NCBI GenBank assembly: GCA_029068025.1
Contig: JAIEDJ010000262.1
Coordinates: 1 to 12,038, forward strand
Length of the DNA: 12,038 bases
Source: Oscillospiraceae bacterium
Lineage (GTDB): Bacteria > Bacillota > Clostridia > Oscillospirales > Ruminococcaceae
Reading direction: 5' to 3'
Shown here: positions 6,910-12,038 of the stretch, in pieces
Layout of the letters: every line of letters starts with the position of its first letter
Position numbering within the stretch: position 1 is the stretch's first letter
Position numbers and translations under genes: made by a program
Notes under the pieces: model-generated
Databases searched by the model: none
The model's input: only the letters and a program-made list of their open reading frames with translations
What the model was told of the DNA's origin: nothing

Positions 6910-7854
6910 TTATTCGCGGTCGTCATGCTTTCTTTTTCTGCTGATGACCGCTATCCCGACAGCCGAAGCCGCCAGAGCGGAAAGCTCTACCTTCAGCACG
7001 GTCATCCGCCGTTCGGTCTCCGGGGACTGCTCACCGCCTGTGTTGGGGTTATCTTTGTTGCCGCCCGATGCGGGCAGACCGTCCGCGCTGTTCCGATAGG
7101 ACTTATTGTCGGCTGTGAACGTGGGTGTTACATAGATACTGCTCACGAAGGGACCGGATTTTTCGTAATCCCACTCCTCCTGCTTTATCCGCTGCTCCTC
7201 TAAATATTTGTTATGCTCCTCAAGCTCCACCGCGGCAGCCGCCTTAAATTCATCGCTGTCTATAACAATGAGCCCGCCGTTTTTGTCATTGAAGAAACGC
7301 GCGTTTACATCACTGATATTCGCGGCAGCAAGCATCCTCTCAGAGCCGTTGTCGATATAGTAGACAAAACCCGCGCCGTCAAGTCTAAGCAGCTTTACTT
7401 CCTTGCAGTCGGTATTTAAGCCGTGCTTTTTCATCAGCGCGCTTATGCGTTTTTGGTTAGCCTCAAACGATATAGACTCGAGCTCTCTGTTACTGTCTGC
7501 CGGAGTTAATTCCCCGGGGGTCAGGATCCCGTCCACAAGGTGAATAATCATTTGACCGGCGAAATAGCCGTATTCATCGGTTGCGTCCGTAAAGTACAAG
7601 TTGACCGAAGACGTGACCTCAAAGCTGCCGGTTTCCGCGTAGTCGTAGATACTCGCTTCGTAAGCAGGCATGATCCCGTTGGGTTCGGCAATGTACGTTT
7701 TGCCGTTGACGACCCAGTCCTTCACCGGTATATCCGATTTGACAGTGTCCAGATAAACAGATCTGTCATTCAGGATATCCGCGGCATAAGCCGGAACGGA
7801 AGCAGCGCACGCGCAAAGTGCGGCAGCAATTCCGCAGGTGATGATCTTCTTCAT
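6910..7854 (-). CDS. Secreted protein of unknown function with NPNTG motif and C-terminal membrane segment
   Basis: I do not recognise this 314-residue protein as a family member. Residues 1-24 form a clear Sec signal peptide (MKKII, hydrophobic core, AYA before AD). The mature part is acidic and rich in D, E, N and Y. Residues about 200-230 are charged and probably helical (VELEEHNKYLEEQRIKQEEW). A low-complexity G/N/P segment holds NPNTG at 269-273, followed by a hydrophobic stretch at about 286-304 and a basic tail SRKRKHDDRE. Signal peptide, NPxTG, hydrophobic segment and positive tail together resemble a sortase substrate, so the protein is likely outside the cell and perhaps attached to the wall. 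The spacing between motif and membrane segment is longer than usual, and no sortase gene is in the window. AAAGGAC about 10 bases before the ATG supports the start. The gene runs in the same direction as the MATE gene upstream, with 189 bases between them. Confidence 0.75.
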   Translation of the reverse strand: MKKIITCGIAAALCACAASVPAYAADILNDRSVYLDTVKSDIPVKDWVVNGKTYIAEPNGIMPAYEASIYDYAETGSFEVTSSVNLYFTDATDEYGYFAGQMIIHLVDGILTPGELTPADSNRELESISFEANQKRISALMKKHGLNTDCKEVKLLRLDGAGFVYYIDNGSERMLAAANISDVNARFFNDKNGGLIVIDSDEFKAAAAVELEEHNKYLEEQRIKQEEWDYEKSGPFVSSIYVTPTFTADNKSYRNSADGLPASGGNKDNPNTGGEQSPETERRMTVLKVELSALAASAVGIAVISRKRKHDDRE

Positions 7855-8043
7855 AATTGTTGTGTCCTTTCAAAAATAATTTGAAAAATATGCCGGGATT
7901 TTTAACCCTCTGATAATAAAGACGAATTTTTGAGATGTTTTATGTCAGATATTTTACAAGAAAATCAAAATTTGTACAGTTTGGCTAAATTGAAAGGCGG
8001 ATTTTGTGAAGAATTCACAATATATTCCTTAATTCTTCAACAT
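7855..8043 (-). other. AT-rich gap between MATE gene and secreted-protein gene
   Basis: No gene is seen. A palindrome TTGTGAA-GAA-TTCACAA lies at 8004-8020, shortly downstream of the MATE stop; it has no T-tract and could be a weak terminator stem or a protein site. On the minus strand TTGATT followed after 18 bases by CATAAA is a poor promoter candidate. AAAGGAC near 7864-7870 is the ribosome binding site of the downstream gene. Confidence 0.35.
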
Positions 8044-9372
8044 TTAATAATGATATTTTTTTTGCTTCAGCTTCAGGAACAGCGCCGTGACCGCGACCGC
8101 CATCACCTCTGCCGCCACTATCGAAAACCAGATCCCGTCCACCTTCCAGAATATCGGGAAGATCAGTACCGCAGCGATCTGGAATACCAGCGTCCGCAGA
8201 AACGATATTATCGCGGAGGTCAGACCGTCGTTGAGCGCCGTGAAGAACGCCGAGCCGAATATCGCGAATCCCGAAAACAGGAACACGAACGAGTAGATGA
8301 AGAACGCATGTACCGTCAGCTTCATCAGTCCATCGTCATAGCCGACGAATATCAATGACAGCGGTCTTGACAGCGCAAGCGCCGCGCCGAACATTGTCAG
8401 CGCGAACCCGCCGATTATTATCATGCCTTTTCTCAGCAGGCTTTTCAGCTCCTTATGATCGCACGCTCCGAAATGATATCCGACTATCGGGGCGGTCCCC
8501 ATGGAATAGCCGATAAACATCGCGTTAAATACAAATCCCACGTACATCAGAACGCCGTATGCCGCAACGCCGTCCTCGCCCGCGTATTTCAGCAGCTGAG
8601 TATTATACAACATACTTACCACCGACATCGAGATATTTGTCATAAGCTCGGACGAGCCGTTTGTGAACGTTCTCAGCAGCGCTCTCCCGTCAAACGAGGT
8701 CTTTCCCAATCTGAAAAGACTGCTGTTCGGACGCGCGAAGTAGATCACCGGAACGATACCGCCAACGCACTGACTGAGTGCCGTCGCGGCAGCCGCGCCT
8801 TGCAGCCCCCATTGAAACACCGCGACAAACAGCGCGTCCAATACCATATTGGTAACGCCCGACGCGACTGTTACGATAAGTCCCAGAGTCGGTTTCTCAG
8901 CCGTCGCGAACAGACATTGAAACTCATACTGCAATACAAATGCCGGGATCGCGAGCAAAACCACATTTCCGTAAGCCACACCGTCCTCAAGCAGCTGTCC
9001 CTCAGCGCCAAGCGCGGCGGCAACCGGTCTGATCAAAATAAATCCTATCACCGCCAGCAAAACTCCGCACGCCGCCGACGTATATATGATAAGCGAGAAC
9101 AGACGGTTCGCTCTTTCCTTATCGCCCGCGCCCATCGTTTTCGCGATCAGCGCGCTGCCGCCCGTTCCGAACATAAACCCGAACGAGCCGAGTATCATCA
9201 TGATCGGCATTACGAAGTTCACCGCCGTAAACGATGTTTTTCCGACGAAATTTGATACAAAGTATCCGTCCACCACTCCGTATATTGAAGTAAATACAAG
9301 CATTATTATAGACGGAAACGCAAACCGAAGCAGCTTGCGGTAATTAAAGCTCTCGGATAACTGAATACGCAT
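8044..9372 (-). CDS. MATE family multidrug/cation efflux transporter
   Basis: A polytopic inner-membrane protein of 442 residues with a run of hydrophobic segments consistent with the 12-helix MATE fold. These carriers export drugs or metabolites in exchange for Na+ or H+. The N-terminal segment after MRIQLSESFNYRK reads LLRFAFPSIIMLVFTSIYG, then VVDGYFVSNFVGKTSFTAVN, which is typical of the family; MFGTGGSALIAKTMGAGDKE is the conserved loop between helices. The start at 9372 is chosen by the usual family length, but it has no ribosome binding site: repeat copy 2 lies directly upstream. The frame stays open through that repeat to an ATG at 9522, which has AAAGG 5 bases upstream; using it would give 492 residues with an N-terminal extension encoded by the repeat. 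A MarR regulator gene lies immediately upstream on the same strand, so the pair probably forms a repressor-exporter operon transcribed from the promoter at 10037-10065. The substrate is unknown. Confidence 0.88.
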   Translation of the reverse strand: MRIQLSESFNYRKLLRFAFPSIIMLVFTSIYGVVDGYFVSNFVGKTSFTAVNFVMPIMMILGSFGFMFGTGGSALIAKTMGAGDKERANRLFSLIIYTSAACGVLLAVIGFILIRPVAAALGAEGQLLEDGVAYGNVVLLAIPAFVLQYEFQCLFATAEKPTLGLIVTVASGVTNMVLDALFVAVFQWGLQGAAAATALSQCVGGIVPVIYFARPNSSLFRLGKTSFDGRALLRTFTNGSSELMTNISMSVVSMLYNTQLLKYAGEDGVAAYGVLMYVGFVFNAMFIGYSMGTAPIVGYHFGACDHKELKSLLRKGMIIIGGFALTMFGAALALSRPLSLIFVGYDDGLMKLTVHAFFIYSFVFLFSGFAIFGSAFFTALNDGLTSAIISFLRTLVFQIAAVLIFPIFWKVDGIWFSIVAAEVMAVAVTALFLKLKQKKYHY

Positions 9373-9382
9373 ATTTTTATTT

Positions 9383-9491
9383 AAAAGAAATTTCAAAACC
9401 GGCGGGCAAAGCCCGCCTAGCCAGTCCCGCTCGGCTCCTCTTCGCTGACGCTCCGTTACGCCGAGCAGGACTGCTTTTTGAAATTTCTCCT
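9383..9491 (-). repeat. Three-way-junction repeat, copy 2
   Basis: In plus-strand terms the outer arms are AAAAGAAATTTCAAAA (9383-9398) and TTTTGAAATTTCTCCT (9476-9491). Hairpin B is GGCGGGC / GCCCGCC with a 3-base loop (9401-9417). Hairpin A is AGTCCCGCTCGGC (9423-9435) with GCCGAGCAGGACT (9460-9472). The outer stem and hairpin A are nearly the same as in copy 1, but hairpin B is an unrelated sequence that still pairs perfectly. The copy sits between marR and the MATE gene and is open in frame with the MATE coding sequence. Confidence 0.8.
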
Positions 9492-9494
9492 GCT

Positions 9495-9557
9495 CCTTTA
9501 AAATGTTGTTCTTGGCATACATGCCTTTGCTGCGCGTTTAAAGCGTTGATCTTGGCT
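9495..9557 (-). repeat. Two AGCCAAGATCAAC-type units beside repeat copy 2
   Basis: On the minus strand AGCCAAGATCAACGCTTTAAA (reading 9557 to 9537) and GCCAAGAACAACATTTTAAA (from 9516) are two versions of the unit also found at 6698-6716. They lie between the marR stop and repeat copy 2, on the same side of the three-way-junction element as the left GTCAACGTTTTAAA unit of copy 1. Confidence 0.55.
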
Positions 9558-9567
9558 TAAAAACTTT

Positions 9568-9996
9568 TTAAAGATCCTTCATCTTTTCTTTGAACATCGT
9601 AAGATACTGTCTTGTAAGCTCTATATAAGCGGCTTTGTCCTCGGCACTCCACTCGTCGAAGATCTCGTTTTCGATACGTATAATACGTGATACCGTATTC
9701 TCGGCGAGCTGCCGCCCGCTTTCGGTAAGGCGCAGCTTCTTTTTTCTGCCGCCCGCCGGCTCCGCTGTGACCACACCGTCCGCTTCGAGCCTGCGCAGTG
9801 CGGAATTCACCGTCTGCTTGCCGATGCACGACGTGATATCGCCGAGCATACATTCCCCGTCATTGCTGCAAAGAGTATATAAGATCATCATTGCGCTGTC
9901 GGACAATCCCAGCTTTTGAGCCGCTTGGTGATACGCTTTATCTATCTCCGACATAAGCAGATTAAATCGTTTCAGCTGCGTGTTAAGCATATCCAT
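9568..9996 (-). CDS. MarR family transcriptional regulator
   Basis: A 142-residue protein with the MarR layout: an N-terminal dimerisation helix, then a winged helix-turn-helix. LSDSAMMILYTLCSNDGECMLG leads into the recognition region KQTVNSALRRLEADGVV, and the wing carries the basic stretch GGRKKKLRLTESGR; a C-terminal helical part follows. Such proteins bind palindromic DNA as dimers and are usually released by small phenolic or drug-like ligands. AAGGAG lies 9 bases upstream of the ATG. The gene heads a minus-strand unit with the MATE exporter, separated from it by repeat copy 2. A 22-bp palindrome just upstream of the coding region, next to the -10 box, is the likely autoregulatory operator. 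The inducing compound cannot be inferred. Confidence 0.88.
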   Translation of the reverse strand: MDMLNTQLKRFNLLMSEIDKAYHQAAQKLGLSDSAMMILYTLCSNDGECMLGDITSCIGKQTVNSALRRLEADGVVTAEPAGGRKKKLRLTESGRQLAENTVSRIIRIENEIFDEWSAEDKAAYIELTRQYLTMFKEKMKDL

Positions 9997-10012
9997 ATGA
10001 CATATCTCCTTT

Positions 10013-10034
10013 TTAAGTACGAAATCGTACTTAA
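10013..10034 (-). promoter_or_regulatory. Probable MarR operator palindrome
   Basis: Perfect inverted repeat of two 10-bp arms, TTAAGTACGA and TCGTACTTAA, separated by AA. It starts 2 bp downstream of the marR -10 box and covers the expected transcription start, an ideal position for repression. Its arm length fits a MarR dimer site. The assignment to this regulator is by position only. Confidence 0.7.
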
Positions 10035-10036
10035 TG

Positions 10037-10065
10037 ATTGTAACATAATCTTACTTATTTGTCAA
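10037..10065 (-). promoter_or_regulatory. Sigma-A promoter of the marR-MATE unit
   Basis: On the minus strand TTGACA (10065-10060) and TACAAT (10042-10037) are separated by 17 bp. The start codon is at 9996. The -35 box is 34 bp from the -35 box of the divergent DAHP synthase promoter. Confidence 0.8.
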
Positions 10066-10099
10066 TAGGTCGGGAAAAATTTTTTTAATCATATAAATA

Positions 10100-10128
10100 T
10101 TGACATTTTAATGCAATTGTGGTACAAT
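10100..10128 (+). promoter_or_regulatory. Sigma-A promoter of the DAHP synthase gene
   Basis: TTGACA at 10100-10105 and TACAAT at 10123-10128 are separated by 17 bp. The leader to the ATG at 10185 is about 50 bases and holds AAAGGAG at 10168-10174; no leader-peptide or riboswitch structure is visible in it. Confidence 0.8.
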
Positions 10129-10184
10129 AGAAATGTATGATTTTTCTGCTTTAAACCAATTTAAATCAAAGGAGAGTATATATT

Positions 10185-11213
10185 ATGTCAATGACGTTTA
10201 ACAGAAAGCTGCCGATCCCCAAGGAGATCAAGGAGATGTACCCCCTCTCGGAGGAAATCAAGACCGTAAAGGCTGCACGCGACAAGGAGATCGCGGACGT
10301 ATTCATGGGAAAATCTGACAAGTTCCTGCTGATAATCGGCCCCTGCTCGGCGGATAACGAGGATTCCGTGATGGACTACACCCACCGCCTTGCAAAGGTT
10401 CAGGAAAGGGTAAAGGACAAGATCCTGATCATCCCGCGTATCTATACCGGAAAGCCGCGCACCAACGGCACAGGCTACAAGGGCATGGTTCACCAGCCCG
10501 ACCCGACCAAGGCGGAGGATATGCTTGAGGGTATCATCAACGTGAGAAAGCTTCACGCCCGTGCTATTGAGGAAACAAAGCTCACCTGCGCCGATGAGAT
10601 GCTGTATCCCGAGAATTACCGTTATCTGTCCGATCTGCTGTCCTATGTAGCGGTCGGAGCGCGTTCCGTTGAAGATCAGCACCACCGTCTTGTAGCAAGC
10701 GGCATGGAATGTCCCGTCGGCATGAAGAACCCCACCTCGGGAACTCTCTCGGTAATGTTCAACTCCATTCAGGCGGCGCAGGCAAAGCACACCTTCATCT
10801 ACCGCGGCTGGGAGGTCGTTTCGGACGGAAATCCGCTCTGTCACGCTATTCTGCGCGGCGCTCAGAACAAGCACGGTCAGACGCTGCCGAACTATCACTA
10901 TGAGGATCTGAAGCTCTGCTGCGATATGTATGCCGAAAAGGGTCTGGAGAACCCCGCGATCATTGTTGATACCAATCATTCCAACAGCGGAAAGCAGTAC
11001 CTCGAGCAGATCCGTATCTCCAACGAGATACTTCACTCCATGCGCCATTCCGAGGAGATCCGCAACATGGTAAAGGGTCTGATGATCGAGAGCTATATCG
11101 AGGACGGCGCCCAGAAGATCGAGGAAGGCACTTACGGCAAGTCCATCACCGACCCGTGTCTGGGCTGGGAGAAGACTGAGAAGCTGATACTCACTATCGC
11201 AGATCAGCTGTAA
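10185..11213 (+). CDS. aroF: 3-deoxy-7-phosphoheptulonate synthase (DAHP synthase), type I
   Basis: A cytoplasmic enzyme of 342 residues that condenses phosphoenolpyruvate with erythrose 4-phosphate, the first step of the shikimate pathway to Phe, Tyr and Trp. Family signatures are clear: IIGPCSAD with GPCS at 52-55, KPRTNGTGYKG from residue 90, and GARSVEDQHHR followed by ASGMECPVGMKNPTSG. Probable metal ligands are Cys54, His265 (in VDTNHSNSGK), Glu302 (in LMIESYIEDG) and Asp323 (in ITDPC). Length and the N-terminal arm of about 45 residues before the barrel match the AroF/AroG/AroH class, in which that arm contributes to feedback inhibition by an aromatic amino acid; which one is not clear from sequence. 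No chorismate mutase domain is fused. The gene has its own promoter and ribosome binding site and appears monocistronic; a separate T-box promoter starts 8 bases after its stop. The symbol is a class-level choice. Confidence 0.93.
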   Translation: MSMTFNRKLPIPKEIKEMYPLSEEIKTVKAARDKEIADVFMGKSDKFLLIIGPCSADNEDSVMDYTHRLAKVQERVKDKILIIPRIYTGKPRTNGTGYKGMVHQPDPTKAEDMLEGIINVRKLHARAIEETKLTCADEMLYPENYRYLSDLLSYVAVGARSVEDQHHRLVASGMECPVGMKNPTSGTLSVMFNSIQAAQAKHTFIYRGWEVVSDGNPLCHAILRGAQNKHGQTLPNYHYEDLKLCCDMYAEKGLENPAIIVDTNHSNSGKQYLEQIRISNEILHSMRHSEEIRNMVKGLMIESYIEDGAQKIEEGTYGKSITDPCLGWEKTEKLILTIADQL

Positions 11214-11220
11214 AAAAGTC

Positions 11221-11249
11221 TTGACAAACCCGAAATAATATGATATAAT
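11221..11249 (+). promoter_or_regulatory. Sigma-A promoter of the T-box transcript
   Basis: A consensus TTGACA (11221-11226) and TATAAT (11244-11249) with a 17-bp spacer lie just after the DAHP synthase stop, so the T-box transcript is initiated independently. Confidence 0.85.
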
Positions 11250-11255
11250 GGTTCA

Positions 11256-11550
11256 TGTTGAATAAAATAAAGCGTTGACGGGAATCCAGTAGCAAAGCGA
11301 AAGACCCTTTCAGAGAGCTGCCGGTTGCTGCAAACATCTTTTTTGCGGCAGTTGGTGCGAGGCGGCAGGGCGCGTTTTGTGAATTACCTCCCCGAGCGGC
11401 ACTGCGAACGGTACGCCAATTAGCATGCACGGGTAAGCCCGTTACAGCTGTCCGAGGCGGGATGTTTTGATGTTCCGCAAACTGAGGTGGTACCGCGGTA
11501 TTAAAAATACTGCCCTCTTTGAGTTTTTGAAGCTCAAAGAGGGCTTTTTT
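11256..11550 (+). ncRNA. T-box leader (tRNA-sensing riboswitch), probably tyrosine-specific
   Basis: Stem I contains the AGTAG loop-E strand near 11290, AGAGAG with a long distal stem (CTGCCG / CGGCAG arms), and GTGAATTACC on its 3' side. The specifier loop lies between helices CAAA/TTTG and CGGGA/TCCC. Taking one base after the conserved GAA gives UAC at 11385-11387 (Tyr); UUA (Leu) one base earlier is the main alternative. A stem ending GGGTAAGCCCGTTA follows. The T-box sequence GAGGTGGTACCGCGG is at 11484-11498. Its TGGT bulge should pair with a tRNA end carrying discriminator A, which suits Tyr or Leu and argues against Thr (ACC). GAGG at 11484-11487 can pair with CCTC in the terminator's 5' arm to make the antiterminator. 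Uncharged tRNA should permit read-through into the downstream small ORF and GNAT gene. Confidence 0.9.
11512..11550 (+). terminator. T-box-controlled intrinsic terminator
   Basis: GCCCTCTTTGAG (11512-11523) pairs perfectly with CTCAAAGAGGGC (11533-11544); three further pairs including a G-U shorten the loop to 3 bases, and TTTTTT follows. Its 5' arm overlaps the antiterminator partner of the T-box sequence. Confidence 0.9.
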
Positions 11551-11557
11551 ATTTAGC

Positions 11558-11665
11558 GCAATTTGCGAAAGCTCCTGTGCGAACGGAGCGTAAGCGGAGA
11601 GAGTACGGGCGGCTAGCGGAAATCGAAGCGCGTCAGCGCGTAGGTTTGCGCGGTTCGCGAATTGC
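11558..11665 (+). repeat. Three-way-junction repeat, copy 3 (diverged)
   Basis: The outer stem pairs GCAATTTGCGAA (11558-11569) with TTCGCGAATTGC (11654-11665), one G-U. Hairpin A pairs AGCTCCTGTGC (11569-11579) with GTACGGGCGGCT (11603-11614) with one bulge. Hairpin B pairs GCGGAAATC with GGTTTGCGC (8 of 9) around an inner GCGC / GCGC stem. Primary-sequence links to copies 1 and 2 are ACGGAGCG in hairpin A and GGCTAG after it. It starts 8 bases after the T-tract of the T-box terminator. Confidence 0.65.
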
Positions 11666-11692
11666 AAATTTAGAATAAAGAAGGTGTTATCC

Positions 11693-11806
11693 GTGAGATT
11701 TAAAGATCTCATCGGCTATGATGTAAACGTGCGTCAAGCCAAGAGCAACGCAATAAATACGCAGCAAAGGTTCTCACACCAAGATAAACGCACGATAGAG
11801 CAGTGA
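11693..11806 (+). CDS. Small ORF of 37 codons between T-box and GNAT gene
   Basis: A GTG start preceded by AAGAAGGTG, 7 bases away, opens a 37-residue frame (begins MRFKDLIGYDVNVRQAKSN, rich in Q, R and K) that ends at a TGA overlapping the first base pairs of repeat copy 4. I recognise no family. It may be a real small protein, the remnant of a longer T-box-regulated gene cut off by the repeat, or chance. There is no membrane segment or signal peptide. Confidence 0.35.
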   Translation: MRFKDLIGYDVNVRQAKSNAINTQQRFSHQDKRTIEQ

Positions 11807-11902
11807 ATTCCAAATAGGAAGAAATTTTTTCTCAAGAAAAAATTTCTTCTGGTTCTCAATTGGCGTCAGCTTTGCTGACGTCAATTGAGAAATTTGGAAT
11901 TC
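11805..11902 (+). repeat. Three-way-junction repeat, copy 4 (AT-rich)
   Basis: A perfect 11-bp outer stem, GAATTCCAAAT (11805-11815) with ATTTGGAATTC (11892-11902), closes two hairpins. Hairpin A is AAGAAATTTTTT / AAAAAATTTCTT (11819-11848), extendable by two pairs. Hairpin B is an 18-bp stem from TTCTCAATTGGCGTCAGC (11853-11870) to its partner at 11874-11891, one G-U, loop TTT. The sequence is unlike copies 1-3, but the fold and size are the same. It ends 8 bases before the ribosome binding site of the GNAT gene. Confidence 0.75.
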
Positions 11903-11921
11903 TTTAAAATAAGGAGATAAA

Positions 11922-12038
11922 ATGATCAGGGTTGCTGAAATGAGCGACTTGAGACGGCTTTGCGAGCTGTACAAGGAGCTTCACGCTTATCACGTTAAAT
12001 TAAAGCCGAAAAATTCCGTATGCCGAACAGTGATGGAT
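11922..12038 (+). CDS. GNAT family N-acetyltransferase, N-terminal part (cut by window end)
   Basis: The first 39 residues are visible: MIRVAEMSDLRRLCELYKEL, then HAYHVKLKPKN. The pattern of a first strand (MIRVAE), a DL turn and an amphipathic helix ending in a KELH segment is typical of the start of GNAT acetyltransferases, which transfer acetyl from acetyl-CoA to amines. The acetyl-CoA loop lies beyond the window, so substrate and completeness cannot be judged. AAGGAG with 5-6 bases of spacing supports the ATG. The gene lies downstream of the T-box with no promoter of its own that I can see; repeat copy 4 fills most of the gap. It could therefore be controlled by tRNA charging. Confidence 0.6.
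   Translation, partial: MIRVAEMSDLRRLCELYKELHAYHVKLKPKNSVCRTVMD

Noticed and set aside
6764..7203. Plus-strand frames opposite the secreted-protein gene
   Set aside because: They lack ribosome binding sites and overlap a gene with a clear signal peptide and start on the minus strand; they are shadows.
8004..8020. Palindrome TTGTGAA-GAA-TTCACAA as a regulator site or terminator
   Set aside because: It is short, AT-rich, without a T-tract and not placed near a convincing promoter, so it is only mentioned in the gap description.
8455..9255. Long plus-strand frame of 266 codons across the MATE gene
   Set aside because: It is arginine- and histidine-rich with no recognisable domain, as expected for the antisense of a membrane protein gene.
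6549..11902. CRISPR array or phage origin explanation for the repeats
   Set aside because: The repeats are few, dispersed, in both orientations and internally palindromic, with no regular spacers and no cas or phage genes.

Overview
The window looks like a chromosome segment from a gut-type clostridial Firmicute (Ruminococcus / Oscillospiraceae-like). The grounds are strong AAGGAG-type ribosome binding sites, near-consensus sigma-A promoters with 17-bp spacers, a T-box leader, an NPxTG-like cell-wall motif and a propeller/HD-GYP sensor. The genus is an inference, since no rRNA or other phylogenetic marker is present.

Layout. (1) 182-3451, + strand: a probable two-gene operon of an Lhr-like DEVH helicase and a geranylgeranyl-reductase-family flavoprotein, closed by a small terminator. 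(2) 3490-6482, +: a promoter and a 975-residue membrane sensor with 14 propeller-type repeats, a Y_Y_Y-like domain, one membrane span and an intact HD-GYP domain that probably degrades cyclic di-GMP. (3) 6483-6909: a gene-free convergent intergenic region holding a 276-bp composite inverted-repeat element and a possibly structured RNA. (4) 6910-9996, -: a secreted, possibly wall-anchored protein of unknown function, then a MATE exporter encoded downstream of a MarR-type repressor. The repressor promoter has a 22-bp palindromic operator just after its -10 box. (5) 10100-11213, +: a type I DAHP synthase (first step of aromatic amino acid synthesis) with its own promoter. (6) 11221-12038, +: a promoter, a complete T-box leader (specifier probably UAC, tyrosine) with terminator, a 37-codon ORF and the start of a GNAT acetyltransferase. 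No aminoacyl-tRNA synthetase follows the T-box within the window.

The most unusual signal is a family of four intergenic repeats of about 98-116 bp (6549-6664, 9383-9491, 11558-11665, 11805-11902). Each can fold into the same three-way junction: an outer stem closing two hairpins. Sequences of the arms differ between copies while pairing is kept; one hairpin is replaced entirely. One copy lies between the marR and MATE genes and is open in frame with the MATE gene, so it either separates that gene from its ribosome binding site or adds about 50 residues to its N-terminus. Two other copies lie downstream of the T-box, before the 37-codon ORF and before the GNAT gene. I read these as a non-autonomous mobile or structured repeat family. 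No transposase or other mobilising enzyme is visible in the window.
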